Part shown: in pieces, positions 1 through 9,700 of the stretch | Layout: each line of letters starts with the position of its first letter | How positions within the stretch are numbered: the first letter of the stretch is position 1 | Source: an uncultured Lachnospiraceae bacterium | GTDB taxonomy: Bacteria; Bacillota; Clostridia; Lachnospirales; Lachnospiraceae | Assembly: GCA_902775555.1 (NCBI GenBank) | Contig: CACYMQ010000011.1 | Location: forward strand, 1-64,000 | Direction of reading: 5' to 3' | DNA length: 64,000 bases | The notes under the pieces: model-generated | Seen by the model: the letters and a program-made list of their open reading frames with translations, nothing else | Databases searched by the model: none | Told to the model about the DNA's origin: nothing | Translations under genes and position numbers: made by a program

Positions 1-23
1 AAATAGCGGAAATGCGCTATTTT
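1..23 (+). terminator. Probable hairpin terminator at the window edge
   Basis: An 8-bp stem, AAATAGCG pairing with CGCTATTT, closes a six-base loop and is followed by a T-rich stretch (ACTGACTTTTTT). It may end a gene lying before the window. The left arm begins at base 1, so its full extent cannot be seen. Confidence 0.45.
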
Positions 24-207
24 ACTGACTTTTTTGAGGGTTTAAAGACAGAAAATATGGTTATGAGATAGGCGATTTGGCCAGGCACTGAACAGTAACC
101 ATGGGCAACTGGGGTATTTGAGTGGACCTTTCTAAGGGACATCTTTCCGGATAGACTAGGTATCATAGAGAACATCGGGAGAACATCGGGAAAAGGAGGA
201 AGCGAAG

Positions 208-849
208 ATGTGTTACATATGTGGGAAATCAAGAAACAAAATAGCTCATTCACCGGATTGCCGATACGTGAAGATGATCCCTTATAAGAACCGGAGTTAC
301 TTCCAGAACCGTCAGGAGACGGCCGATGCAGGGTACAGATACTGCAGATGCTGTGCACCGGTCCTGGGATATCTGAGGCGGGAGAAGAAGGATATGGACA
401 ACTACGGCAGCGCTACAGGCCTCAGCTACACATTTGATCCGTCAGACGGATCCCTGATCATCACTTCGAGAATGGATACCTGGAAGATCATCGCCAACGG
501 GCGGCAGAACCGCATTTGGCTCTATCACAGAAACGCTTTTGGAAATGATCCGGAGTCGATGATCCCCGGATATCATTGCCAGCACATCCGGAAGAGCACG
601 ATCCTCGGCTACATGGATTATATCGTAAAGCATGACATTTTCCGTGAACGGAATCCGCTGGGAGAAGAGAAGAAGCATGTGAAGAGGGCGAAGAATGCGG
701 TGGCTGTACGGAAGGCACTGTCCAGGGGAAGGCGAAAGGCGGACCGCCTCAGCAAGCACAGACAGTACGAGAAGCAGATGCGTAAGGACCGGAGGGGTGA
801 TTACTACGACGAGGACTGGGATATGGAACTGACCCGCATGGCGAACTAA
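208..849 (+). CDS. Hypothetical basic protein with Cys-rich N-terminus
   Basis: A 213-residue protein I do not recognise. The ATG follows a strong AAAGGAGG site with suitable spacing. The first 55 residues hold a CYIC pair, a HSPDC segment and a CRCC segment, which together could bind zinc. The C-terminal third (about residues 145-200) is very rich in Arg and Lys with predicted helix and no membrane segment, which suggests nucleic-acid contact; that is inference. It heads a run of three small same-strand ORFs (885-1304), the nearest of which is also Cys-rich. The 184 bases before it contain only a short direct repeat of GAGAACATCGG. Confidence 0.7.
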   Translation: MCYICGKSRNKIAHSPDCRYVKMIPYKNRSYFQNRQETADAGYRYCRCCAPVLGYLRREKKDMDNYGSATGLSYTFDPSDGSLIITSRMDTWKIIANGRQNRIWLYHRNAFGNDPESMIPGYHCQHIRKSTILGYMDYIVKHDIFRERNPLGEEKKHVKRAKNAVAVRKALSRGRRKADRLSKHRQYEKQMRKDRRGDYYDEDWDMELTRMAN

Positions 850-884
850 GGCGCGGACTGCGGAGGGGCAGAGGATAAGGAAGG

Positions 885-1013
885 ATGGTAAAAACGATGT
901 GGAAGAGATTCCTGTTCTGGATGAGGAGGGGCAAGGACTGCGGAAGATGTTGCCTGAAATGTCCATATTACAAGATGTGCAGAAGTGATATTATGGGAAT
1001 GGAGGAGAAGTAA
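885..1013 (+). CDS. Small Cys-rich protein, 42 aa
   Basis: A 42-residue reading frame starting MVKTMWKRFLFW, with an AAGGAAGG site just before the ATG. Residues 19-32 carry five cysteines (CGRCCLKCPYYKMC), compatible with a small metal site. It is preceded closely by the 213-residue gene and followed four bases later by the next ATG, so the three small genes are probably co-transcribed. No family is recognised; short length keeps confidence moderate. Confidence 0.45.
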   Translation: MVKTMWKRFLFWMRRGKDCGRCCLKCPYYKMCRSDIMGMEEK

Positions 1014-1017
1014 GAAT

Positions 1018-1176
1018 ATGGCTATGACGACTTCAAATACGGTTGACAGAGATGAGGTTGCACTGCAGCTGGCACCCTGGCTGCGTGCATGTGTGGAACA
1101 CGGACTTCTGAAGGTGTGGCTTTCGGAGAATGCACCGGAGTATATCAAGGAACTTTACAGAAACTGCTATTCGTAA
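1018..1176 (+). CDS. Small hypothetical protein, 52 aa
   Basis: A 52-residue frame beginning MAMTTSNTVDRDEVALQL. The GGAGGAGAAG just before it, within the end of the previous gene, is a good ribosome site and makes this ATG the better start than an upstream in-frame one at 985. The sequence is amphipathic and helical with no signal or membrane segment. It is probably translated with the Cys-rich gene ahead of it. Function unknown. Confidence 0.45.
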   Translation: MAMTTSNTVDRDEVALQLAPWLRACVEHGLLKVWLSENAPEYIKELYRNCYS

Positions 1177-1196
1177 GAGAAGAAAGGAGAACGATT

Positions 1197-1304
1197 ATGG
1201 GAACATGGGGGCATGAATCGAGATTTTCAAATGCATCCGGTATGGATGGCCTGCCGTATGTGGTCCTGAAAAAAATGGAAATGAGTGCAACTCGTAGTGT
1301 ATAA
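1197..1304 (+). CDS. Short ORF, 35 aa, possible truncated DUF4259-like protein
   Basis: The ATG has an AAAGGAG site seven bases upstream. The protein starts MGTWGHESRFSNASG; MGTWGH is how DUF4259-type proteins usually begin, but those are much longer, so this may be a 5-prime remnant. The last codons overlap a TATAAT at 1300-1305 that could serve the following peroxiredoxin gene. Family assignment rests on six residues only. Confidence 0.35.
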   Translation: MGTWGHESRFSNASGMDGLPYVVLKKMEMSATRSV

Positions 1305-1369
1305 TAGAAATCGGGGCCTGACGAAGAAACACCGAAGGTTACAATTGGATTTGAGAATGGAGGGATCTT

Positions 1370-1822
1370 ATGCTTGAGATTGGTACACTGGCTCCGGAGT
1401 TTACACTTCCGGATCAGAACGGAGAGATGCATTCATTAAAGGACTATAGGGGAAGCAGGGTGATCCTGTATTTCTATCCGAAGGACAGTACCGCAGGCTG
1501 CACGAAGCAGGCCTGTGGTTTTGCAGAGCGTTATCCGCAGATCAGGGAGAAGGGGGCGATTGTTCTTGGCGTAAGCAAGGATTCCGTGGCTTCTCATAAG
1601 AGGTTTGAGGAAAAGTACGGGCTTCCCTTTACCCTGTTGTCCGATACGGAGCTCTCCGTCATCAAGGCGTATGACGTGTGGAAGGAAAAGAAGAATTATG
1701 GCAAGGTTTCTATGGGGGTTGTCCGCACCACGTATCTGATTGATGAAAATGGCGTCATCATTCAGGCGATGGATAAGGTGAAGGCGGCTGATAACCCGCA
1801 GGATATGCTGGAGCTTCTATGA
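1370..1822 (+). CDS. bcp: Thiol peroxidase of the BCP/PrxQ type
   Basis: This 150-residue thioredoxin-fold peroxiredoxin reduces hydrogen and organic peroxides in the cytoplasm using thioredoxin. The active-site segment PKDSTAGCTKQAC places the peroxidatic Cys at about residue 45 with a second Cys five residues later, the usual one-subunit resolving arrangement of this family. Length is normal. It starts after GGAGGG, and its stop overlaps a possible early start of the carbonic anhydrase gene, so the two are likely co-transcribed. Confidence 0.93.
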   Translation: MLEIGTLAPEFTLPDQNGEMHSLKDYRGSRVILYFYPKDSTAGCTKQACGFAERYPQIREKGAIVLGVSKDSVASHKRFEEKYGLPFTLLSDTELSVIKAYDVWKEKKNYGKVSMGVVRTTYLIDENGVIIQAMDKVKAADNPQDMLELL

Positions 1823-1851
1823 TAGTGTCCGGAGGTGCGGAGGAAATGGGA

Positions 1852-2412
1852 ATGGATTTAAAAAATCCCGATGTTATCGGGAAAATGAAGCAGGGGAATG
1901 CTCTCTACATGGAGAGTCTTCGGAGTGCAGGAGACATCTCCCCGGAGCTCCGGCAAAGGACTGCGGATGCCGGTCAGCATCCCTACGCCATTGTGATCGC
2001 CTGTTCGGATTCCCGTGTGATACCGGAGGCAATCTTCTCCGCGGGGATCGGAGAACTCTTTGTGATCCGTGTGGCCGGAAATGTGCTGGATAACCATCAG
2101 CTGGGAAGTATAGAGTATGCAGCTTCTCATCTTGACGCCAATGTGATCATCATGCTGGGACACACGAGATGCGGCGCTGTCTCTGCAACGATCAAAGGCT
2201 CTGCGGAGGGCTATATCCGTTATATCACGGATGACATCCGTGAGGCGATCGGTGATGAGAAGGATGATTACAAAGCAACCGCATTGAACGTGAAACACGG
2301 AGTAAATGTGATCCGGAACGCATTTCGTGAACATCCGGAGATCCCGTCGGAGGAACTGGATATCATCGGGGCAGTCTACCATGTTGAGACCGGTAAGGTG
2401 GACTGGCTGTAA
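1852..2412 (+). CDS. Beta-class carbonic anhydrase
   Basis: Interconverts CO2 and bicarbonate in the cytoplasm with a zinc held by two Cys and one His. The CSDSR segment gives the first Cys and the Asp/Arg dyad; GHTRCG gives His and the second Cys. The ATG at 1852 is preferred because GGAGGA lies about eight bases upstream; in-frame starts at 1846 and 1819 (the latter overlapping the peroxiredoxin stop as ATGA) are alternatives. About 186 residues, a compact member of the family. The macrodomain gene follows within 14 bases. Confidence 0.9.
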   Translation: MDLKNPDVIGKMKQGNALYMESLRSAGDISPELRQRTADAGQHPYAIVIACSDSRVIPEAIFSAGIGELFVIRVAGNVLDNHQLGSIEYAASHLDANVIIMLGHTRCGAVSATIKGSAEGYIRYITDDIREAIGDEKDDYKATALNVKHGVNVIRNAFREHPEIPSEELDIIGAVYHVETGKVDWL

Positions 2413-2425
2413 AGAGGTGATGGCT

Positions 2426-2941
2426 ATGATCAGAATAGAGAAGATATCGATTACGGAGTTGCATACGGATGCAATCGTGAATGCAGCAAATGAGCATCTG
2501 CTGGCAGGTGGCGGCGTATGCGGTGCGATTTTCAGAGCAGCGGGCTATGAGGAGCTTCAGGCAGCATGTGACAAGATCGGACATTGTGATACCGGTGATG
2601 CGGTGACTACCCCCGGCTTTCAGCTTCCGGCAAAGTATGTGATCCATGCAGTCGGCCCGGTGTGGTATGGCGGTGGTAATCGGGAACCTGCGCTGCTTTA
2701 TGGTGCGTATCAGAATGCGCTGAAGCGTGCCATGGAAGCAGGCTGTCATTCCATCGGATTTCCGCTCATATCCGCTGGGATATTCGGATATCCGATGCAG
2801 GCGGCCTGGGAACGCGCGATTAAAGCCTGTATGGATTTCACTGACGAGAACCGGCAGTGGGAGATGGAGATCGTATTTGCAGTTCTGAGTGACGAGATCC
2901 TTGCGGCAGGCAGGGAGGAACTACGGAAATATGGAGGTTAA
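2426..2941 (+). CDS. Macrodomain ADP-ribose-binding hydrolase
   Basis: A 171-residue single macrodomain. Visible hallmarks are DAIVNAANEHLLAGGGVCGAI (residues about 18-38; the NAAN and GGGV loops bind ADP-ribose) and the ISAGIFGYP phosphate loop near residue 115. Bacterial members release ADP-ribose from O-acetyl-ADP-ribose or from ADP-ribosylated protein. The start at 2426 has AAAGAGG eight bases upstream; 2420 is possible but too close. Together with the ADP-ribosylglycohydrolase at 3.8 kb and KptA at 23.5 kb it gives the window three ADP-ribose-related enzymes. Confidence 0.9.
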   Translation: MIRIEKISITELHTDAIVNAANEHLLAGGGVCGAIFRAAGYEELQAACDKIGHCDTGDAVTTPGFQLPAKYVIHAVGPVWYGGGNREPALLYGAYQNALKRAMEAGCHSIGFPLISAGIFGYPMQAAWERAIKACMDFTDENRQWEMEIVFAVLSDEILAAGREELRKYGG

Positions 2942-2988
2942 TGGTTTGGTAAAGAAGATCGTTAGCAGAAAGGATCATTGACCAGCGT

Positions 2989-3624
2989 ATGAAGACTAGA
3001 AAACAGGCACTGACATATGCATTGACATTTCCGGATACCTATCAGGATGCGCCGTTCCATGATGCAAACTGGCAGCTTGTCCGGTATAAGGGGAACGATA
3101 AGGCGTTCCTATGGACATACGAGAGAAATGGTTTTATGAACCTGAATGTGAAGGCGGACCCGGACAAGGCGTTATTCTGGCGGAGTATCTATCCGTCTGT
3201 AATTCCGGGCTACCATCAGAATAAAGAGCACTGGAATACCATCATTCTTGATGGGAGCATTCCGGACCGGGATATCAAGCTGATGATCCGCGAGAGCTAC
3301 GACCTGATCAGCGACTGCCCTTCCAAAAGGATCTATGAGGTGGTGAAGCAGATCCCCTATGGCCACGTTGCCACATACGCTGATGTGGCAGAGCTGGCAG
3401 GAGACCGGAAGATGGCCCGTGCTGTGGGAAATGCCCTGCACAAGAATCCCGATCCCGAACATATTCCCTGTTATCGCGTGGTGAACGCCAAGGGAGAGCT
3501 GGCCGGTGGTTTTGCCTTCGGCGGGGCAGAGGTGCAGGCAGGGCTTCTGGAAGCCGAGGGGGTAGAGGTACGGGACGGCGTGGTGGACCTGGAGAGATTC
3601 CGGTGGACGGAGAAGTCTCTTTGA
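2989..3624 (+). CDS. MmcQ/YjbR domain fused to MGMT-like alkyltransferase domain
   Basis: A 211-residue fusion. Residues 1-108 are an MmcQ/YjbR-type DNA-binding domain (ALTFPDTYQDAPF, then VIPGYHQNKEHWNTI). Residues about 112-205 match the helix-turn-helix active-site domain of O6-alkylguanine-DNA alkyltransferases (VVKQIPYGHVATYADVAELAG). The IPCYRVV segment keeps the acceptor Cys, with Tyr where classical enzymes have His (PCHRV). The N-terminal MGMT ribonuclease-like domain is absent. It probably recognises or repairs alkylated bases; whether the Cys is still active cannot be told from sequence. Confidence 0.85.
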   Translation: MKTRKQALTYALTFPDTYQDAPFHDANWQLVRYKGNDKAFLWTYERNGFMNLNVKADPDKALFWRSIYPSVIPGYHQNKEHWNTIILDGSIPDRDIKLMIRESYDLISDCPSKRIYEVVKQIPYGHVATYADVAELAGDRKMARAVGNALHKNPDPEHIPCYRVVNAKGELAGGFAFGGAEVQAGLLEAEGVEVRDGVVDLERFRWTEKSL

Positions 3625-3772
3625 TCCTGCACGCATTTCGAGAGCATTCGGAGGTTCCGGCGTAGGTTTCGGATGTGGGTCAGAGAAGTCGCATCCCGGG
3701 CGACCCCGGGAGTAGCCCGATATGCTATAGTTCCTATAACAGGTAAAACCGATAGGAATACGGAGGTGGACT

Positions 3773-4570
3773 ATGTACGGAGCTATTTTGGGAGATATCA
3801 TTGGCAGCAGATTTGAGTTCGACCGTGGAGGGAAGACGAAGGAGTTTGAGCTTTTCACAACGGAGTGTGAGTACACGGACGATTCGGTCATGACGATCGC
3901 GGTAGCGGAAGCCCTCATGAATGTTGGGCCGGAAGCGGGAGAGAACGAAGTGAAAGCAGAGCTGGTCCGGCTGATGAAGGAATGGGGACGCCGGACTCCC
4001 GACGCGGGGTATGGCGGGAGGTTCTATACCTGGCTCTTCACGGACAGAACAGAGCCCTATGGCAGCTATGGAAATGGCTCTGCGATGCGTGTCTCCCCGG
4101 CGGGATGGCTGTATGACAGTCTGGAGAGAACCCGGGAGGTGGCAAGGTGGACCGCAGAGGTGACGCATAACCATCCGGAGGGAGTGAAGGGCGCAGAATC
4201 GGTAGCCGCTGTCATTTTCCTTGCCCGGACAGGTCATAAGAAGGATGAGATCAGGGAATATGTGATCCGTGAATTCGGATACGATCTATCCCGGACCTGC
4301 GATGAGATCCGCCCCGGTTATCATCATGTGGAAAGCTGTCAGGAGACTGTGCCGGAAGCGATCACTGCATTCCTGGAGGGCGAGGATTTCGAGGATGTGA
4401 TCCGGACTGCGGTTTCCCTGGGCGGAGACTGCGACACATTGACGGATATCGCCGCAGCTATGGGGGAAGCCTACTATGGCTGCCCGGATGAACTGAAAAG
4501 AGAGTGCGAGAAGAGAATAGAACCGGAGATGCTGGCGGTGTTGCGTCGTTTCAATGAGTCGAACGGCTAA
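3773..4570 (+). CDS. ADP-ribosylglycohydrolase family protein
   Basis: A 265-residue all-helical hydrolase of the DraG/ARH3 fold, which removes ADP-ribose from proteins or small molecules using two magnesium ions. Metal-binding signatures are present: GDIIGSRFE near the N-terminus, YTDDSVMT at about residue 36, and GGDCDTLTDIAAAMGEAYYG at about residue 220. The ATG follows GGAGG by about six bases. The upstream spacer holds TATGCTATAGTT, a plausible extended -10. It sits near a macrodomain gene, which fits a role in ADP-ribose turnover. Confidence 0.93.
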   Translation: MYGAILGDIIGSRFEFDRGGKTKEFELFTTECEYTDDSVMTIAVAEALMNVGPEAGENEVKAELVRLMKEWGRRTPDAGYGGRFYTWLFTDRTEPYGSYGNGSAMRVSPAGWLYDSLERTREVARWTAEVTHNHPEGVKGAESVAAVIFLARTGHKKDEIREYVIREFGYDLSRTCDEIRPGYHHVESCQETVPEAITAFLEGEDFEDVIRTAVSLGGDCDTLTDIAAAMGEAYYGCPDELKRECEKRIEPEMLAVLRRFNESNG

Positions 4571-4636
4571 TTTTACGCCAGCACAATATGAACTTAGCCG
4601 TACGGCGAAGAAGGTGCCTTTGAAAGAGGGTGAAAC

Positions 4637-5905
4637 ATGAGGGAGTTGAACGTATACATGGACAAAAATGGAAGTCAGACTCTTGTCGGAACGATCAGGG
4701 GAAAAAACTCCATGGACGCCGTTTTTTCATATCATGATGAATACTTATCTGCAGGGAATGCTGTAGCGATCTCCATTTCACTTCCACTTCAAAAGGAGTC
4801 TTTTAGCTCTGATAAAACAAGAACCTATTTTGAGAATCTGTTGCCGGAAGGTTTTTCCAGAACAGCAGTTGCTGATTGGATCAAAACGGATGAGAAGGAT
4901 TATCTGACGATTTTATCCGTTTTGGGCAGAGAGTGCCTGGGCGCAGTGAAAATAATCGAAGGACAGTATACGGGAGAATCGGAGTATGAGCTGCTGACAG
5001 AGGCGAGAATAAAGGAACTGGCGGCAGAAGGAGCAACAAAATCCACACAGATCCTGATGGAGACGCATTTGTCCCTGACAGGAGCCACAGGAAAGGTGGG
5101 ACTGTATTTTGATGAAGCCTCCGGCAGGTGGTATCTGCCGAAAGGCAATGCTCCAAGTACGCACATTGTAAAACAAAGCCATGTAAGACTGAAGCATATC
5201 GTTCTCAACGAACAGTTATGTATGCTTACGGCAGGTAATCTGGGCATCGATGTCCCTGAAAGCTTTATCGTAAATACAGGAGCGGACGATGATGAACTGC
5301 TATATGCAACGAAACGATATGATCGCACATTTTCCGATGGAAAAACTATAAACGGTCTGCCCTGTCCTTTGAGATTGCATCAGGAGGATTTTGCTCAGGC
5401 ATTAAGTATTTTGCCAAACGACAAATATGAAAAGAAGCCATCTGGGTATATGAAAAGGATGTTTGAACTGGTAAGGAACTATTCCTCGGATCCTGTTGAG
5501 GATCAGCGGGCGCTTCTTAGCAGTATCATATTCAATTTTCTGATCGGAAATACAGATTGTCATGTGAAAAACTATTCGCTTCTATACAGTCCGGATTTAC
5601 GATCCAGACGGTTGGCGCCCATATACGATCTGGTAGCAACCAGGGTATATAAAACCACGTCTCTCATGTCATTTTTCATTGGGGGAGAACTGGATATCGA
5701 GAAGATCGACCGGAGGAATTTCGAGAAGGCAGCGGATGAAATAGGCATGTCTGGCAGAATGGTTCTGAATACCTTTGATGACGTGGCAGAAAGATATGAA
5801 AATGCACTTACTGCTGCTGCTGATGAGTTAGGAAATCTGGGATTTGAGCAGGCGACTGCATTGAAGAATGAAATAGTGCAATCCGGGGGATACAGAAATC
5901 TATAA
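4637..5905 (+). CDS. HipA-like serine/threonine kinase, apparently without HipB
   Basis: A 422-residue protein with the HipA N-terminal domain (residues 1-100) and kinase core. The P-loop-like LSLTGATGKVGL is near residue 148, the catalytic segment GNTDCHVKNYS near 312 and the metal-binding APIYDLVAT near 333. Members of this family phosphorylate translation factors such as glutamyl-tRNA synthetase and cause growth arrest. The usual small HTH partner HipB is not next to it on either side; the neighbours are the ADP-ribosylglycohydrolase and a 21-codon ORF. It may use an unlinked antitoxin or be one of the larger HipA/CtkA-type orphan kinases. Confidence 0.85.
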   Translation: MRELNVYMDKNGSQTLVGTIRGKNSMDAVFSYHDEYLSAGNAVAISISLPLQKESFSSDKTRTYFENLLPEGFSRTAVADWIKTDEKDYLTILSVLGRECLGAVKIIEGQYTGESEYELLTEARIKELAAEGATKSTQILMETHLSLTGATGKVGLYFDEASGRWYLPKGNAPSTHIVKQSHVRLKHIVLNEQLCMLTAGNLGIDVPESFIVNTGADDDELLYATKRYDRTFSDGKTINGLPCPLRLHQEDFAQALSILPNDKYEKKPSGYMKRMFELVRNYSSDPVEDQRALLSSIIFNFLIGNTDCHVKNYSLLYSPDLRSRRLAPIYDLVATRVYKTTSLMSFFIGGELDIEKIDRRNFEKAADEIGMSGRMVLNTFDDVAERYENALTAAADELGNLGFEQATALKNEIVQSGGYRNL

Positions 5906-5948
5906 TACCGGCGGAGTTGACCGGCTGTGACAGGAAGGGGTGTGTTGT

Positions 5949-6014
5949 ATGACGGTAGAGGAAGCAAGGCAGATAGCATCCGAATTTGATGAGAACGGGC
6001 GAAAAAAACTATGA
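5949..6014 (+). CDS. Very short ORF, 21 aa, possible gene remnant
   Basis: ATG with AGGAAGGGG about nine bases upstream, encoding MTVEEARQIASEFDENGRKK plus one residue. The codons read like the start of a longer helical protein that has been cut off. It lies in the place where a HipA partner might be expected but carries no HTH. Kept at low confidence. Confidence 0.25.
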   Translation: MTVEEARQIASEFDENGRKKL

Positions 6015-6084
6015 AGAACCCGAAAGTTATTGTAAAATTTGGAAGGAAGGAAATCCGAAAAAGGGCGGATGCCCGGAGGTGGAT

Positions 6085-6672
6085 ATGGGTGTATTCTCGA
6101 AATACCATCGTTATCATGGAAATGGACAGGATCCGAATGTGAATAATGTGGCAGCCTTCGGGCAGCCGGTCCGTTCCCTGTTCACTTCAACGAAAATCTT
6201 CACGTTACGGCACCATATCGATGTAACGGATCATGCCGGAAATGTGGTGTATCAGGCACAGTCGAGCGTGATGTCATTTCGGGACAAGACGGATCTGTAT
6301 GATTACCGGGGCGTGCACGTCGCCCACATAGAGAAGAAGGTTTTCAGCCTCCATGAGCGGCATTATATCTCCATGGGTGGCGGTCTTCAGTTCGAGCTGT
6401 CAAATGAACTCTTTCATATGATCAGGGATATCACGAATATCGAAGGCCTGGGCTGGCAGTTGCAGGGAAATGTATGGGAACTGAACTTTGCTCTGTATGA
6501 CCAGTATGGCAGGATCGTTGCAGTTATCGGACAGAAGATGATATCCATGCATGACAAGTACTGTGTGGATATCTACCAGCCAAACGCCGAACCCGTCGTG
6601 ATCGCGATCCTGATCACGCTGCAGCATATGATCTGCGACCGGGAGAGAAACCGCGCGGCGAGGAACAACTGA
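6085..6672 (+). CDS. LURP-one-related (tubby-like fold) protein
   Basis: A 195-residue protein resembling the LOR/Tubby-C family: a beta-rich segment beginning SLFTSTKIFTLRHHIDVTD, an internal repeat of Asp/Gly turns (VTDHAGNVVYQ, then ALYDQYGRIVAVIGQKM) and a hydrophobic terminal helix (VVIAILITLQHMI). That pattern fits the family, in which a beta-barrel encloses the C-terminal helix. Function in bacteria is not established. The ATG at 6085 has GGAGGT directly upstream. It lies 85 bases before the giant gene and reads the same way, so the two may form a unit. Confidence 0.7.
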   Translation: MGVFSKYHRYHGNGQDPNVNNVAAFGQPVRSLFTSTKIFTLRHHIDVTDHAGNVVYQAQSSVMSFRDKTDLYDYRGVHVAHIEKKVFSLHERHYISMGGGLQFELSNELFHMIRDITNIEGLGWQLQGNVWELNFALYDQYGRIVAVIGQKMISMHDKYCVDIYQPNAEPVVIAILITLQHMICDRERNRAARNN

Positions 6673-6757
6673 TAGTATACAACCGGATGACAGGATGATC
6701 GGGGCTTGTTGGAAGAAATGTTCAAATACATGGTAAGAAAGAACGGAGGAAACATGT

Positions 6758-9700
6758 ATGCCTAAGAAGGAAGTAAAGGCACAACCGAAGCTGTCACCCG
6801 AGCAGAAGAAGGAGCGTCGCAGGGTCAAGCATCTTGAACAGCTGGAGAGTCTGAGGAATAAGCGAGGGGAGACGGAGCAGGAGTTTATCGACCGCTATGG
6901 TCCGAACGGGAAAATGTACGAGGTTCCGGGAAAGACGGATTATGATGAGATCACCATCGAACCCCCGGCGGATATGGACCCTGTGGAGGTATCGGTCGTC
7001 GTGATCGGCTCATGTATGCGGGAGGAATGGCTCGACCGTGTCATGACCAACTCGGGATTTCCCATGGGGAGCATGACCTATGCGGAGTTCAATCAGATGT
7101 TCCTTGTGGACAATGTCTTCAAGGGCGATGCCCGTATAGGGGATTTTCCTCCGGTTCTGATCGAAGGAAGACAGCAGGCAAAGGATGCCATTGAGGCATA
7201 TAAGAACGGTGACCGGACAGGGGTCATCCGGATGGTGGACCAGTTTATCCGCTATACCGTTTCCACCGTAAAGAGTGTGTATATCGGCAGTGCGCAGGAC
7301 GCGATCATGTCCGGCTCCGCTGCGGAGTATAATGAGCAGAGAGCCGCCCTGCTGATCGCCGAAAGACTCCTGGAGAAGGAGCCCTACAAGAGCGAGTGCA
7401 GGATCTCCGAGATCGACCGGGCCAAGCTGCATGCCTTTACGCATCATGCAGAAGCGCTGAAGGATGCAACGGAAGCGAAGATCGGTCTGATGAAGGAGCC
7501 GCCTGCCCCGAATACGAAGGAACGTGAGGATCAGGTTGCGGAATTCCTGTTCAACGAATACGTAGCCGGCATCATGAGGGATGCGAGGTCGGAACGGGAT
7601 GATATGAATACGCGGATGGCGACGGAGCTGTACGAAAAGTACGGCATGGTACCCGGCTCCTCTGATTATTCCCGGTTTATGCTGCTCTCCGATTCGATCT
7701 CACGTGTCGTGATCGGTACGGAATACAATATCCAAAGGAATAAGATCTCGGATCTGGAGGCGATCCTTGCCATGCCGGACGGCCGCGAGAAACTGCGGGG
7801 TCTCTATATGGACAAGATCCGGGGGACGGCGCATTATCAGAAGCTGGTATCCGCACAGGGAAATGATCTGAAGGATGCCCTTCTGGAGGTGGAAACGAAG
7901 TTTCCAAAGAGCTTTGTCTCATTTACGGATATCAAGACCGGCGGTGAGGCGGATGCCATGAATCAGGAGATGCAGCCGCAGTTCGATGAGGAGAGGGCGA
8001 GGATCGAAGCCCGCTGTGAAACGATCCTGGAAGGGATCGCCATGGAGCGGAGCAGGATCCCGGATCTTACGGCGGTCGGGACGGCGCAGCTGGCAAAGAC
8101 AGCCAAAACGATCCGTTCGGATTTCAACAATCTGATTCCCGCTGAGGGCGTGAAGGAGCCGATGCTCGCGGAGATCCGGACCGGGCTGGACGAACTGGTG
8201 CAGGGAGCGGATGCATTGAATGCCCGGAACAAAAAGGGAAATGTGAATACAAACGATGCACAGGCGTACCTGACGCAGATTGGGAAAATGAACAGCGTCA
8301 TTGACCGGTACTTTGAGACACACAGCAACGCACCTGAGGATCAGGCGGAGAAGGCTGTGTATTTTGGCATGCTTAGAATGAAACGTTCCATCACCGGACA
8401 CCGGAATGGTGTGAGCATGGCCGTGAAGCGTATGGAATGCGGGGCCGGGATGGATCGGCTTCTGTCCTCCGGGAATCCCATCACTGCCGAGGGGATCGCA
8501 CCGCTGATCCGCAGCATGCAGGAATCCCTGGAGATGGAGCGCTACGGTGCGGATGCGGATAAAAAGCAGCTGTTGGACAAGGCGGTTTCGGCAACAGGAC
8601 GGCTGGGCGAGCTGGTCTCCAAGGAGGGAGAGCTTACGCCCGAGGAGTCCGTGGAAGCAAAGAATCTGGTGCGGGATGTATTCGGTTTCCGGCTCTATAC
8701 GAAGATGGTATCCGAGGTTCGGGACACTTCCACGCCTATGGCCCTGCTTCTTCCGGATGCACTGGACCGGATACCGGAATTCACTGCCGCTACAGAGACA
8801 CTGACGAAGGAACAGCTTCTCCGGTTCGCCGTGGGCAATAAGTCCGATGAGATCATCGGTCTTCCCCAGAATCTGGTCAATCTCCATAAGGGGGATCCGG
8901 GATTCCAGAGAAAAGAAACACTGAATAACATTTTCAAGGATGCACAGAATAACTGGGGAAAGTCTGTGGGTGATCAGATCCGTGAGACGGTCCGGACACG
9001 GAAGGAGGCCCGAAGGGAGGCTGAACGGCAGGAGACAAGACGGCGGGAAAATGAGAAATACATGGAAAGGGTAAGGATACTTTCCACGGAATATAAGAGT
9101 GTGGAGAACACATTCCATAAATTCTACGGTTCGAAGCCGGATATGGTGGAGGGCATCCACCTCCATCAGGAGTACAATGCCATGACCATCGACATTCCGG
9201 AGGGAATGGACGAGAATACGGTAACGGCCATCGTGTTGGGCTCGATCATGCAGAGTGAACGCCTGGTACACCGGTCCACATCCTCAAGCTTCGCGGATAA
9301 GAATACCACCTTCCTGGAGTTCAACCGGAACTTCCTGATCGACAATATCCTGAGCGAGAATTCGGATGTGAGCCGGCAGGGAAGTATCCCTCTGGCCCTG
9401 GTGGAAGGGCGGAGGAAGGCCCTGGAGGCCATCGAGGAATTTAAAGCAGGAAAACCGGAGAAGGCCAGGTCCATGGTTGAGACCTTTATCGATTTCGGTG
9501 TGGATACACTGAAGATGCTGCTGCCGGTTGCCAGTACGGACCTGTACCGGGTGAAAGACGGCGCGGTTGCACCGAATAAGTTTGTGGTCCAGCTGACAGG
9601 CGAGATGATCGGAAAGCCGCCGCTCAATGCGGGGGAAAATGTGCCTGCGGCGGATCAGGCCAGATGCAAGAACTTCGAACAGAACATGAAGTCCGTATTC

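Noticed and set aside
17-358. Minus-strand frame opposite the first gene
   Set aside because: It is a shadow frame without a ribosome site; the plus-strand gene at 208 has a strong one.
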